Assembly: GCF_013416525.1 (NCBI RefSeq)
Contig: NZ_JACCEM010000009.1
Span: 186,001-250,000 of the forward strand
DNA from: Parapusillimonas granuli
Lineage (GTDB): Bacteria > Pseudomonadota > Gammaproteobacteria > Burkholderiales > Burkholderiaceae_B
Direction of reading: 5' to 3'
DNA: 64,000 bases
Shown piece by piece: positions 1 to 6,761 of this stretch. Under the pieces are notes generated by a model, which did no database searches, was not told the origin of the DNA, and saw only the letters and a list, made by a program, of their open reading frames with translations. The position numbers and the translations under genes were made by a program. The number at the start of each line of letters is the position of its first letter. Within the stretch, counting starts at the first letter, position 1.

Positions 1-19
1 CAGCTTCCCAAGCCGATAC

Positions 20-52
20 AGGGACGTTCTTCACCCCCTGAAAAACGTCCCT
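20..52. repeat. Extended hairpin upstream of the AlpA-like gene
   Basis: A perfect 9-bp inverted repeat (20-28 with 44-52) encloses a second 4-bp stem (30-33 with 39-42) and a loop of five C. The result is an almost continuous 13-bp stem-loop. No T-run follows, so it is not a typical intrinsic terminator. It may be a regulator site or an RNA structure; its role is unknown. Confidence 0.4.
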
Positions 53-137
53 GAGCAGGTCGCCCGACTTTGTTGAGACTGTCTGCATCCGGCCTCGCTA
101 TGTGGCCGGGCGCTCTCAACCGATGGAGACTCATCCC

Positions 138-422
138 ATGCGACCAGCACCCTTACGGCCTGCCGCCGTTTCAGCCACTGCGCCCGCGCAGCCCCAACGT
201 TACCTCACCAACGACGAAGCCGCCGACTACCTGCGGTTGTCGCCGCGCACGCTGGAAAAGCAGCGCGTGATCGGCGGCGGCCCAAAGTTTCGCAAGTTCG
301 GGCGGCGCGTCATGTACGCCGTGGCAGACCTCGATGCCTGGGCCGATGCGCGTAGCTATGAGGCCACCTCCGACCCGGAGTACGCCGAACGCCATGCAGG
401 TGATTATCGTGACGGCCGCTGA
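138..422 (+). CDS. AlpA-like helix-turn-helix regulatory protein
   Basis: A 94-residue protein with the winged-HTH/excisionase-type core seen in AlpA and MerR-like small regulators: LTNDEAADYLRLSPRTLEK, then a basic wing ending in VMYAVADLDAWADA. Such proteins usually act as DNA-binding transcription regulators or excisionase-like factors. A gene of this type commonly stands just upstream of repA in Tn4371-family ICEs. The start at 138 is chosen because GGAGA lies about nine bases upstream, while the in-frame ATG at 123 has no ribosome site. It ends 26 bp before repA and is probably co-transcribed with it. The DNA target is not visible from sequence. Confidence 0.8.
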   Translation: MRPAPLRPAAVSATAPAQPQRYLTNDEAADYLRLSPRTLEKQRVIGGGPKFRKFGRRVMYAVADLDAWADARSYEATSDPEYAERHAGDYRDGR

Positions 423-448
423 TCGTCTGCACGCTATCGGTCATCAAA

Positions 449-1297
449 ATGTCTCGTCCGTCCGCCGCGCAGCGACCGCCGCAGCAGGAGCAGCTTGCGC
501 TGTTCCGTGCCTTGCCCGGCGATATGGCGCCGCGCGATGCCCAGGATTTGATGGCTTATCCCTTTTTCTCGCTGGCAAAGTCGCGGCGCGTTGCGCCCAT
601 CGACTTTCGCAGCGGCAACATCACCATCCGTGTGGAAGGCACCGCCGAACATGGTATTGCCACGATTTGGGATGCCGACATCCTGATCTGGGCTGCGTCG
701 CAGATCGTGCAGGCGCGAGACGCTGGTGTTCAGCCCTCACGATGGATACGCGCCACGCCTTACGAAATCCTGCGCTTTATCGGGCGTGGCACTTCCTTGC
801 GCGACTACCAGCGCCTGAAAGCGGCGCTAGACCGCTTGCAATCAACCAGCGTGGCGACCTCCATCCGCCAAACCACGGGGCGGCGGCTGCATCGGTTTTC
901 TTGGATCAACGAGTGGAAGGAGCTGGCCGATGCCGGCGGCAAGCCGCTGGGCATCGAACTTATCTTGCCGGACTGGTTTTATGCGGGGGTGCTCGATGCG
1001 GCTCTGGTGCTGACCATCGATCCGGCGTACTTCCGCCTGACCGGCGGTATCGAACGCTGGCTGTACCGTCTAGTGCGCAAGCACGGCGGCAAGCAGGCGG
1101 ACGGTTGGCGCTTCGATTTTCACTACTTGCACCAGAAGTCCGGCAGTACCGCCAAGCCCGCCGACTTTGCCTGCGATCTGCGCGCTCTGGTGGCAAAGCA
1201 GTCATTGCCTGGCTACGTGTTGGGTATCGAGCTGCTGCCGGACGAGGGCCGCGAACGGCTGACCTTCCGACCGGTGCCGTCCACGGCACGGGGATAA
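449..1297 (+). CDS. repA: RepA-type replication initiator protein
   Basis: A 282-residue protein resembling the plasmid/ICE replication initiator A family (RPA). Visible blocks include ATIWDADILIWAASQIV, then TPYEILRFIGRGTSLRDYQRLKAALDRLQST and GGIERWLYRLVRKHGG, consistent with the tandem winged-helix fold of such initiators. It would bind iterons and recruit host replication proteins to the excised circular form. Three DnaA-box-like 9-mers and three iterons begin three bases after the stop codon, supporting a cis-acting initiator role. It is followed across that origin by parA, the usual maintenance pairing. I infer it replicates the excised ICE; there is no direct evidence. Confidence 0.85.
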   Translation: MSRPSAAQRPPQQEQLALFRALPGDMAPRDAQDLMAYPFFSLAKSRRVAPIDFRSGNITIRVEGTAEHGIATIWDADILIWAASQIVQARDAGVQPSRWIRATPYEILRFIGRGTSLRDYQRLKAALDRLQSTSVATSIRQTTGRRLHRFSWINEWKELADAGGKPLGIELILPDWFYAGVLDAALVLTIDPAYFRLTGGIERWLYRLVRKHGGKQADGWRFDFHYLHQKSGSTAKPADFACDLRALVAKQSLPGYVLGIELLPDEGRERLTFRPVPSTARG

Positions 1298-1300
1298 GTT

Positions 1301-1500
1301 TGTGGAAAAGCTGTGAATATCCTGTGGATAGTGTCGTGCTATCAGGCGTGTCCGGTATCGTGCTATCAGGCGTGGGACTATCGTGCTATCAGGCGTGCCA
1401 ATCGGCTGCAAGGCCGCGCCGAAACTGGGTTTGCGAGTCCCGTAACTTATCTAACTTAACTACTCTAACTATTGATAAAGACCCGCCACCACGTTGGATA
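1301..1500. other. Predicted vegetative origin (oriV): DnaA boxes, iterons and AT-rich segment
   Basis: This covers most of the 313-bp gap between repA and parA. Three 9-mers resembling the DnaA box (TGTGGAAAA at 1301, TGTGAATAT at 1312, TGTGGATAG at 1323; 8, 7 and 8 matches to TGTGGATAA) are spaced exactly 11 bp apart. Three identical 17-mers TCGTGCTATCAGGCGTG follow at 1334, 1358 and 1381. An AT-rich tract with repeated TAACT lies at about 1441-1480 and could be the unwinding element. This is the usual layout of an iteron origin next to its initiator gene. The rest of the gap (1501-1610) shows only the parA leader. Confidence 0.72.
1334..1397 (+). repeat. Three 17-bp direct-repeat iterons
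   Basis: Identical copies of TCGTGCTATCAGGCGTG lie at 1334-1350, 1358-1374 and 1381-1397, with start-to-start distances of 24 and 23 bp (about two helical turns). They lie downstream of repA and are presumed RepA binding sites. Confidence 0.8.
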
Positions 1501-1610
1501 GACCCTGAAAAGGGAAACACTCGGCAGCTTGAAGGGCGAAATCAGCCGAAAAAACCACTCCGTTTGGCAAGGCAAAAACAGCCAGGTTTTCCAGGTGGGA
1601 GGGCTGCGCC

Positions 1611-2249
1611 ATGATCGTTGCCTTGCTCAATCAGAAAGGAGGGGTGGGCAAGACCACGCTGGCCACCCACATCGCCGGAGAACTCGCGCTGCGCGGTCAG
1701 CAAGTCATCCTGCTGGACGCTGACCCGCAAGGATCTTCCTTGGACTGGACACAGCGCAGAAGCCAGCAAGGGCTGCCAAGGTTGTTCAGCGCCGTGGGCC
1801 TGGCACGCGAAACACTGCATCAGGAAGCGCCGGAACTCGCCAGGCGGGCCGATCATGTCGTCATTGATGGCCCACCCCGCATCGCCGCCTTGGCGCGTTC
1901 CGCGCTGCTGGCAGCCGATTACGTGTTAATTCCCGTGCAGCCCAGCCCCTACGACCTGTGGGCCAGCGCCGAGATGGTGGCGCTGATCCGCGAGGCCCAG
2001 GTGTTCCGGCCGGCTTTGCATGCGGCCTTTGTCATCAACCGGCGGGTCAGCACCACGGTGATCGGACGCGAAGCCCGCCGGGCGCTGGCTGAGCAACCGC
2101 TGCCGGCGCTACGCGCCGAGGTTCGGCAGCGGATCGTCTTTGCCGATAGCGTGGCCGCCGGGCGGCTGGCACGTGAAACGGCACCCGATAGCGCGGCGGA
2201 GCGTGAGATCACTGCGCTGGTCGATGAACTGCTGCGGTGGCCGATATGA
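1611..2249 (+). CDS. parA: ParA-family partition ATPase
   Basis: A 212-residue deviant-Walker ATPase of the short ParA/MinD type. The P-loop KGGVGKTT is at residues 9-16, LLDADPQG at about 34-41, and the switch motif VIDGPPR follows at about 85. Such ATPases position or segregate plasmid-like DNA and help keep the excised ICE. The small size without an N-terminal HTH fits ParA proteins of type Ib systems, which work with a small RHH partner. The next gene encodes such a small protein and overlaps this stop by ATGA. No separate parS repeat was recognised; the origin region upstream is one place it could lie. Confidence 0.88.
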   Translation: MIVALLNQKGGVGKTTLATHIAGELALRGQQVILLDADPQGSSLDWTQRRSQQGLPRLFSAVGLARETLHQEAPELARRADHVVIDGPPRIAALARSALLAADYVLIPVQPSPYDLWASAEMVALIREAQVFRPALHAAFVINRRVSTTVIGREARRALAEQPLPALRAEVRQRIVFADSVAAGRLARETAPDSAAEREITALVDELLRWPI

Positions 2250-2530
2250 CAGTCAAGTTGCCACTGAACAGCAAACGTCCAGCCAAGCGCGTGGGCATTG
2301 GTGCGCGTCCGCCCGCGAATCCGCACGCTGAAGCGTGGATTCGCCAAGGTGGCGCTGACGCGTTGAACAAGGGTGATCTCTATACCGCTCGCCTGACGCT
2401 GGACATTACCCCCGCTCTGCGGGCGCGCATCAAGGTATCGGCCTTCACGCAAGGCGTGACTGTGGCTGACCTGCTGCGCGGCCTGCTGGAGTGCGAGTTT
2501 CCAGAACATCGCAAAGAGAACACGCCATGA
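2246..2530 (+). CDS. Small ParA-coupled protein, probable ribbon-helix-helix partner
   Basis: A 94-residue protein whose start overlaps the parA stop (ATGA) and whose stop overlaps the next start. The N-terminus is basic and disordered (KLPLNSKRPAKRVGIGARPP). The C-terminal half, LYTARLTLDITPALRARIKVSAFTQGVTVADLLRGLL, has the strand-helix-helix pattern of RHH DNA-binding proteins. Its place directly behind a short ParA suggests it is the centromere-binding partner or a ParA regulator. The function is inferred from context and fold pattern only. A GTG at 2237 is an alternative start. Confidence 0.65.
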   Translation: MTVKLPLNSKRPAKRVGIGARPPANPHAEAWIRQGGADALNKGDLYTARLTLDITPALRARIKVSAFTQGVTVADLLRGLLECEFPEHRKENTP

Positions 2531-3072
2531 ATACATCCGTTTCGCCTGCCGCTGGTGCGGCCACGGCGTCATCACTGCCGCCATCCGCCGCACTTGCCCT
2601 GCACGCCAATCGCACACCGCTGACGCGGGTGGCGTTGGCCACAATCGAACCCCACTTCAATCTTTACCTGCGTTTTGGTGAACCGGCACGCACGCTGCGG
2701 CTGGATCGTTGGCGACGCTGGGCGGTGTTTCTGCCGGGCGCGGTGCTTTGCCGCATCCGCTGGCAGTCCAATGACTACGGCACGGTGCGCTGGCAGCTCA
2801 TGGTGATGCAGGCCTGCACACCGCTGGACGCGGCGCAGCGCATCCCCGGCGTGCAGCCCGGTGCACGCCTGCTGTTGCAGGTTGAAGGCGATGCCAATGT
2901 ACGCGCCGTGCTGCAACGCATGGATGCTATCGAGGCACTGGGCATTGCTCCCGTTGCCGCCTCGCCTGCGTACTGGCGTACGCTCGCCAATCGACTGGCG
3001 GTGCGTCTGCCCTTGCCTGAATACACAGCCGAGCGGCACGCTGCTTGGCTGGCCGGGCGGGCCTTGTCATGA
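2527..3072 (+). CDS. DUF2840 family protein
   Basis: A 181-residue protein of the DUF2840 type, a conserved member of Tn4371-like ICE modules next to traF. It contains TRVALATIEPHFNLYLRFGEPA, a WRRWAVFLPGAVLCRIRWQSNDYGTVRWQL block and the PGARLLLQVEGDANV segment. No catalytic motif or membrane segment is apparent and the function is unknown. It sits between parA and traF in a run of overlapping genes (ATGA with the gene before, a few bases with the one after). That argues for joint translation and a role in ICE maintenance or transfer. Confidence 0.7.
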   Translation: MNTSVSPAAGAATASSLPPSAALALHANRTPLTRVALATIEPHFNLYLRFGEPARTLRLDRWRRWAVFLPGAVLCRIRWQSNDYGTVRWQLMVMQACTPLDAAQRIPGVQPGARLLLQVEGDANVRAVLQRMDAIEALGIAPVAASPAYWRTLANRLAVRLPLPEYTAERHAAWLAGRALS

Positions 3073-3668
3073 GGCTAGCTGTCACACGCAACCAGACCGC
3101 TCAAACAGAGTCGCATCCTCGTTCGCGTCTGCGCGCTCGCATCGTGTTGGCGGGCTTCGCCGCCGTCGGCCTCGCGGCGCTGGCCTCGGCAGCTTTTTTG
3201 CCGCCGTTGCCGCGTCTGATCTACAACCCGTCTGATAGCGTACCGGTCGGCTGGTATCGCGTGCAACCGCTTGAACACCGGGCCGTCTCGTTGCCACGTT
3301 CCTTGTCCGTAGGCGCCATCGTTCTGATCCAATTGCCTGCCGACGCCGCTACGCTGGCCGCACAGCGCGGCTATCTGCCCGCACACATTCCGCTGCTCAA
3401 ACGTGTGGGCGCGGTCGCGCCGCAACACGTCTGCATCGTTGCCGGTCAGGTACGCATCGACGGTGTGCCGGTGGCCGCCGTCCTGCCTGCCGACCAGCAG
3501 GGCCGTCCGTTGCCATCCTGGCCGCAGTGCCGGCCATTGATGGCGGGCGAACTGTTCTTGTTGAGCGCCACGAATCCGGCCTCGTTCGACAGCCGTTATT
3601 TTGGCCCGGTCAGCGCAGCCGCAGTGATCGGCATCACGCATCCGGTTTGGCATAAGGTGAAGCCATGA
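3069..3668 (+). CDS. traF: TraF-type S26 signal peptidase (conjugal transfer)
   Basis: A 199-residue membrane peptidase of family S26. One N-terminal membrane segment lies at about residues 25-48. The nucleophile region NPSDSVPVGWY follows (serine near residue 57) and the general-base lysine is in LLKRVGA near residue 118. In RP4, TraF cleaves and cyclises the TrbC pilin; a TrbC pilin gene is present here at 20.7 kb, so the same task is likely. The start at 3069 overlaps the preceding stop. The next frame starts inside this gene's stop (ATGA), consistent with an operon leading to the relaxase gene. Confidence 0.88.
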   Translation: MRLAVTRNQTAQTESHPRSRLRARIVLAGFAAVGLAALASAAFLPPLPRLIYNPSDSVPVGWYRVQPLEHRAVSLPRSLSVGAIVLIQLPADAATLAAQRGYLPAHIPLLKRVGAVAPQHVCIVAGQVRIDGVPVAAVLPADQQGRPLPSWPQCRPLMAGELFLLSATNPASFDSRYFGPVSAAAVIGITHPVWHKVKP

Positions 3669-4156
3669 AGACCGCCGATTCATTGCACACCAAGGTGCGT
3701 TGCATCGTGCTATCAGGCGTGCCTTCCTTGGGGCTGCCGCCGTATCGTTACGTCTGCTGTGCTGATGCCAATCCTATGCATTGGACTCCGCTCGCCGTGC
3801 AACCTCCGGCGCAACGGTCCCCCGTGCAGGCGTCTTGCCTCGAACGCGCCTGGTATGCGGCCTCTGGCGCGTCCATCGACGCGTTCGCCGGTGCGCTGGC
3901 TGCTCGTAGCGCAGCGCCACCGGGCCGCCGACGCCGGGAGCGAAAGCGACAGGCAAAGGCGGAAGGCAAGACAAAAGGGGTCGGCACTCAGCCGCCCGCA
4001 AAGCCAGTCTGCACATGGGGGTGGTGCGGCACGATGCAGCGTTGCCGTCGTGCCGCTGGGGGCGCGATTCCCGCGCCAAGACGGGGCTGGCGGCGTGCTT
4101 CGCACGACCGACTACGCCACAACTTCAGACAGAACTTCCAGGGAGCGCAGCTATGA
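3665..4156 (+). CDS. Hypothetical protein between traF and the relaxase gene
   Basis: A 163-codon frame coupled at both ends by ATGA overlaps, to the traF stop and to the relaxase start, which is the main argument that it is real. The product is arginine-rich with a basic patch (GRRRRERKRQAKAEGKTK) and several cysteines, and matches no family I recognise. Against it: this GC-rich stretch is open in several frames, and the DNA holds a fourth iteron and three hairpins, so the interval may instead be a cis-acting control/oriT region. Both may be true. Confidence 0.35.
   Translation: MKTADSLHTKVRCIVLSGVPSLGLPPYRYVCCADANPMHWTPLAVQPPAQRSPVQASCLERAWYAASGASIDAFAGALAARSAAPPGRRRRERKRQAKAEGKTKGVGTQPPAKPVCTWGWCGTMQRCRRAAGGAIPAPRRGWRRASHDRLRHNFRQNFQGAQL
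3704..3723 (+). repeat. Fourth iteron copy, distant from oriV
   Basis: The 17-mer TCGTGCTATCAGGCGTG recurs exactly at 3705-3721. With flanks, the 20 bases at 3704-3723 equal those at 1380-1399. It lies 2.3 kb from the origin, just after the traF stop and upstream of the relaxase gene, so RepA could bind here too. Confidence 0.75.
4026..4106. other. Cluster of inverted repeats upstream of the relaxase gene (candidate oriT)
   Basis: Three perfect inverted repeats lie in tandem: GCGGCACGA (4026-4034) with TCGTGCCGC (4048-4056); GGCGCG (4061-4066) with CGCGCC (4072-4077); CGTGC (4094-4098) with GCACG (4102-4106). Origins of transfer usually sit beside the relaxase gene and consist of such repeats next to a nick site. 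I cannot identify the nick sequence, so this is a candidate only. Confidence 0.3.
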
Positions 4157-6150
4157 CCAATCATCGTGACGATGATTTCCGGGTGCGCCCCAGCGCCCCG
4201 AAGAACCGTGGGAAGGGCCAAGGTTTTATTTCCAAGGTGCTCAAGCAGACCGGCAAGGCCAGCGGTGGTAAGTCCTCAATGCGCCATTCTGCAGCTAGTG
4301 GCCGCAGCGCACGCGCCGGTCAGCGTCCCGGCGCACGCCTGGGGCGCGGCCATACGGCGGCGCGCTTCGCAGGGGCGAATCTCACACCCATGTCGCGGCG
4401 CGTGACCATCAAGACCCTGCTGATTAATCAGCGTAACGCCAGTCCGCAATCGCTCGCCAAGCATCTACGCTACATCGAGCGTGACGGAGCAGGTCGTGAT
4501 GGCAAGCCAGGCCAAGCCTATGGGCCGCAGACGGACGTTGCCGATCTGGATGCCTTCAAGGAACGGTGCGCGGACGACCGGCACCATTTCCGCTTCATCG
4601 TTTCCCCGGAGGACGGCGCTGAACTGGATGACCTGAGGACCTATACCCGGCATCTGCTGAACCGCATGGAAGCCGACCTGGGTACTGGCGTGGATTGGGT
4701 CGCGGTGGATCACTGGAATACCGATAATCCCCACACCCACCTGATCGTGCGCGGGCGCGACGATACCGGCCAAGACCTCATCATTGCGGGCGATTATATC
4801 GCCCAGGGCTTGCGTCATCGAGCTTCTGAGCTGGCGACCGAATGGCTGGGGCCGCGCACCGAGCTAGAAATCCAGCAAACCATGCAGCGCGAAGTGCAAC
4901 AGGAGCGGTGGACGAACCTGGACCGCACTCTGCAACGTGAGATCGGCGAAGATGGCCGGGTGCATATCCAGCGCTTCAATGAACCGACATTGCAACGCCA
5001 GCGCCTGCTTCTGATCAGTCGTCTGCAACACTTGCAGCGCCTGGGGCTAGCCGACGAAATACAGCCCGGCACCTGGGTCATGCACACCGACGCCGAAAAA
5101 ACCTTGCGCGCCCTGGGCGAGCGGGGCGACATCATCCGCACCATGCAGCGGGCCATGAGCGGAAAACAACGCGAACTTGCCGTGTTCGAGCCGGGCCAAG
5201 GTGGCGATGGAGGTGGTCGCACCATCGTCGGGCGCGTGGCCGCGAAGGGGCTGGATGATGAGCTGCACGACCGGGGCTATCTGGTGATCGACGGCGTGGA
5301 TGGAAAGGCGCACTACGTTGCGCTCAATGCGCGTGACGAACCGGCCGACTATCCGATCGGCGCGGTGGTGGAAGTGAAGGGTTCCGCCGACATCCGGGTC
5401 GCCGACCGCAACATTGTGGAACTGGTCAGCGACGGTCTGTATCGTACCGATCATCACCTTGCCATTGAGCAAGGTCGCGTCACGGCAGGACGTGACCCGC
5501 AGGAAGTGGTCGCGTTTCACGTTCGTCGGCTGGAAGCCTTGCGCCGCGCCGACATTGTGGAACGCGTGTCCGAAGGGCTGTGGAAAGTGCCGGGCGACTT
5601 GCCTGAGCAAGGCCGCCAGTACGACGTGCAACGATTGGGCGGTGTGGCGGTGGAACTGAAATCGCACCTGCCGATTGAACGGCAAACCCGCGTGATCGGG
5701 GCCACCTGGCTTGACCAGCAACTGATCGGTGGCGGAAAGGGGTTAGGGGATGTGGGTTTTGGTGGCGAGGCCAAGCAAGCCATGCGGCAAAGGGCTGACT
5801 TTCTTGAAGAAGAGGGGCTGGCCCAGCGGCGCGGGCAACGTGTGATCCTCTCCCGGGACCTGCTGGGGACGCTACGTAATCGGGAGCTGGCGCAGGCGGC
5901 CAAGGACATCGCCGCTGACACTGGCTTGGAGCACCGACCGACGGCAGACGGGCAGCGCGTGGCGGGGATCTACCGGCGCAGCGTCATGCTCGCCAGTGGA
6001 CGTTACGCCATGCTCGCCGACGGTATGGGGTTCAGCCTAGTGCCGTGGAACCCGGTACTCAAGCAGCGGCTGGAGCAGCAAATCGCTGTGACTGTGCGTG
6101 GTGGCCGAACGTCTTGGGAACTCGGAGTGCGTCGGGGTCTTTCTGTCTGA
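4153..6150 (+). CDS. rlxS: RlxS-type relaxase/mobilisation nuclease (DUF3363 family)
   Basis: A 665-residue conjugative relaxase of the type found in Tn4371-family ICEs. The N-terminal 80 residues are basic and low complexity. The relaxase domain follows, with HLRYIERDG near 104 and the metal-binding histidine motif HWNTDNPHTHLIVRG at about 187-201. The long C-terminal part corresponds to DUF3363. It would nick oriT and pilot the strand to the TraG coupling protein. The start at 4153 has GGGAG seven bases upstream and overlaps the previous stop. It is the last gene of the left transfer module, before cargo on the opposite strand. Confidence 0.88.
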   Translation: MTNHRDDDFRVRPSAPKNRGKGQGFISKVLKQTGKASGGKSSMRHSAASGRSARAGQRPGARLGRGHTAARFAGANLTPMSRRVTIKTLLINQRNASPQSLAKHLRYIERDGAGRDGKPGQAYGPQTDVADLDAFKERCADDRHHFRFIVSPEDGAELDDLRTYTRHLLNRMEADLGTGVDWVAVDHWNTDNPHTHLIVRGRDDTGQDLIIAGDYIAQGLRHRASELATEWLGPRTELEIQQTMQREVQQERWTNLDRTLQREIGEDGRVHIQRFNEPTLQRQRLLLISRLQHLQRLGLADEIQPGTWVMHTDAEKTLRALGERGDIIRTMQRAMSGKQRELAVFEPGQGGDGGGRTIVGRVAAKGLDDELHDRGYLVIDGVDGKAHYVALNARDEPADYPIGAVVEVKGSADIRVADRNIVELVSDGLYRTDHHLAIEQGRVTAGRDPQEVVAFHVRRLEALRRADIVERVSEGLWKVPGDLPEQGRQYDVQRLGGVAVELKSHLPIERQTRVIGATWLDQQLIGGGKGLGDVGFGGEAKQAMRQRADFLEEEGLAQRRGQRVILSRDLLGTLRNRELAQAAKDIAADTGLEHRPTADGQRVAGIYRRSVMLASGRYAMLADGMGFSLVPWNPVLKQRLEQQIAVTVRGGRTSWELGVRRGLSV

Positions 6151-6228
6151 TGGCTTTTAAGCCAGATTGCTAAAAATGGGTATCCGTGTCCTGCACGGCC
6201 AATGCCTCTATGCATTTGGGTCGTGTTC

Positions 6229-6690
6229 TTAACGCTCCCCGTAAAATCGCTTAACGAACGGCTGACGGAAATTTTGGTGACAAGCTAAACAGCTTTGTTG
6301 TGTTTTTGAGAACGCTTCGATAACTCTTTGACCGTCCGCTTGCTTTGCCGCTTCGCCCATTTCTGTAGCCGCCGCCTGAACCTGCATATCAAAGCTTCGA
6401 AATTTTCCCGCATCAGATCCAAGCCAAGTGAGAATCTGCACCTTTTCCGACATCGGTGGTTCGGCATGGTTGGCAATTTTCGGTGCTAGCTCCGTAATTA
6501 GTGCCCAGTCTTCCTTAGAAATTGCGCCAGTCACTGCTTCCATATCATGGCCAAGTTTCTCCATTACGGTACGAAGACTCATGGGTTCTTCGGCTTGTGC
6601 GGTCTGCGCATTAAGACTCGTGGTATACGCAGCCAGAATTACCGAACAGAAAATTCTAAGCAAAGTGTGAATTTTCAAGAAGTTGTTCAT
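6229..6690 (-). CDS. Class II (c'-type) cytochrome c
   Basis: A 153-residue secreted haem protein. Residues 1-33 form a Sec signal peptide (basic start, hydrophobic core IFCSVILAAYTTSLNA, likely cleavage after AQA). The single haem motif CLACH is at 134-138, close to the C-terminus, as in cytochrome c' and cytochrome b562-like four-helix proteins; the preceding sequence is helical. It would bind haem in the periplasm and carry electrons or bind small gases. It is the last gene of the minus-strand cargo operon, 71 bp after the metallo-hydrolase. The start at 6690 is chosen because the signal peptide begins there; longer in-frame starts at 6711 and 6801 exist. Confidence 0.78.
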   Translation of the reverse strand: MNNFLKIHTLLRIFCSVILAAYTTSLNAQTAQAEEPMSLRTVMEKLGHDMEAVTGAISKEDWALITELAPKIANHAEPPMSEKVQILTWLGSDAGKFRSFDMQVQAAATEMGEAAKQADGQRVIEAFSKTQQSCLACHQNFRQPFVKRFYGER

Positions 6691-6761
6691 GGAGTTCTCA
6701 ATGTTTGTCATGAAGGTATGGATTTTATAGAGATGGGAATTTCGGATGGCTGCTAAGGGCG

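Noticed and set aside
1334-1397. Repeats considered as a CRISPR array
   Set aside because: Only three 17-bp units with gaps of 6-7 bases, no cas genes, and a fourth copy outside the array; they fit iterons.
334-1614. Long 426-codon plus-strand frame across repA and the origin
   Set aside because: Shadow frame: its translation is low complexity without domains, it overlaps the recognised repA in another frame, and it runs through the iterons.
2246-2530. Antitoxin of a toxin-antitoxin pair
   Set aside because: The RHH-like pattern alone would allow it, but there is no toxin partner; coupling to parA favours a partition role.
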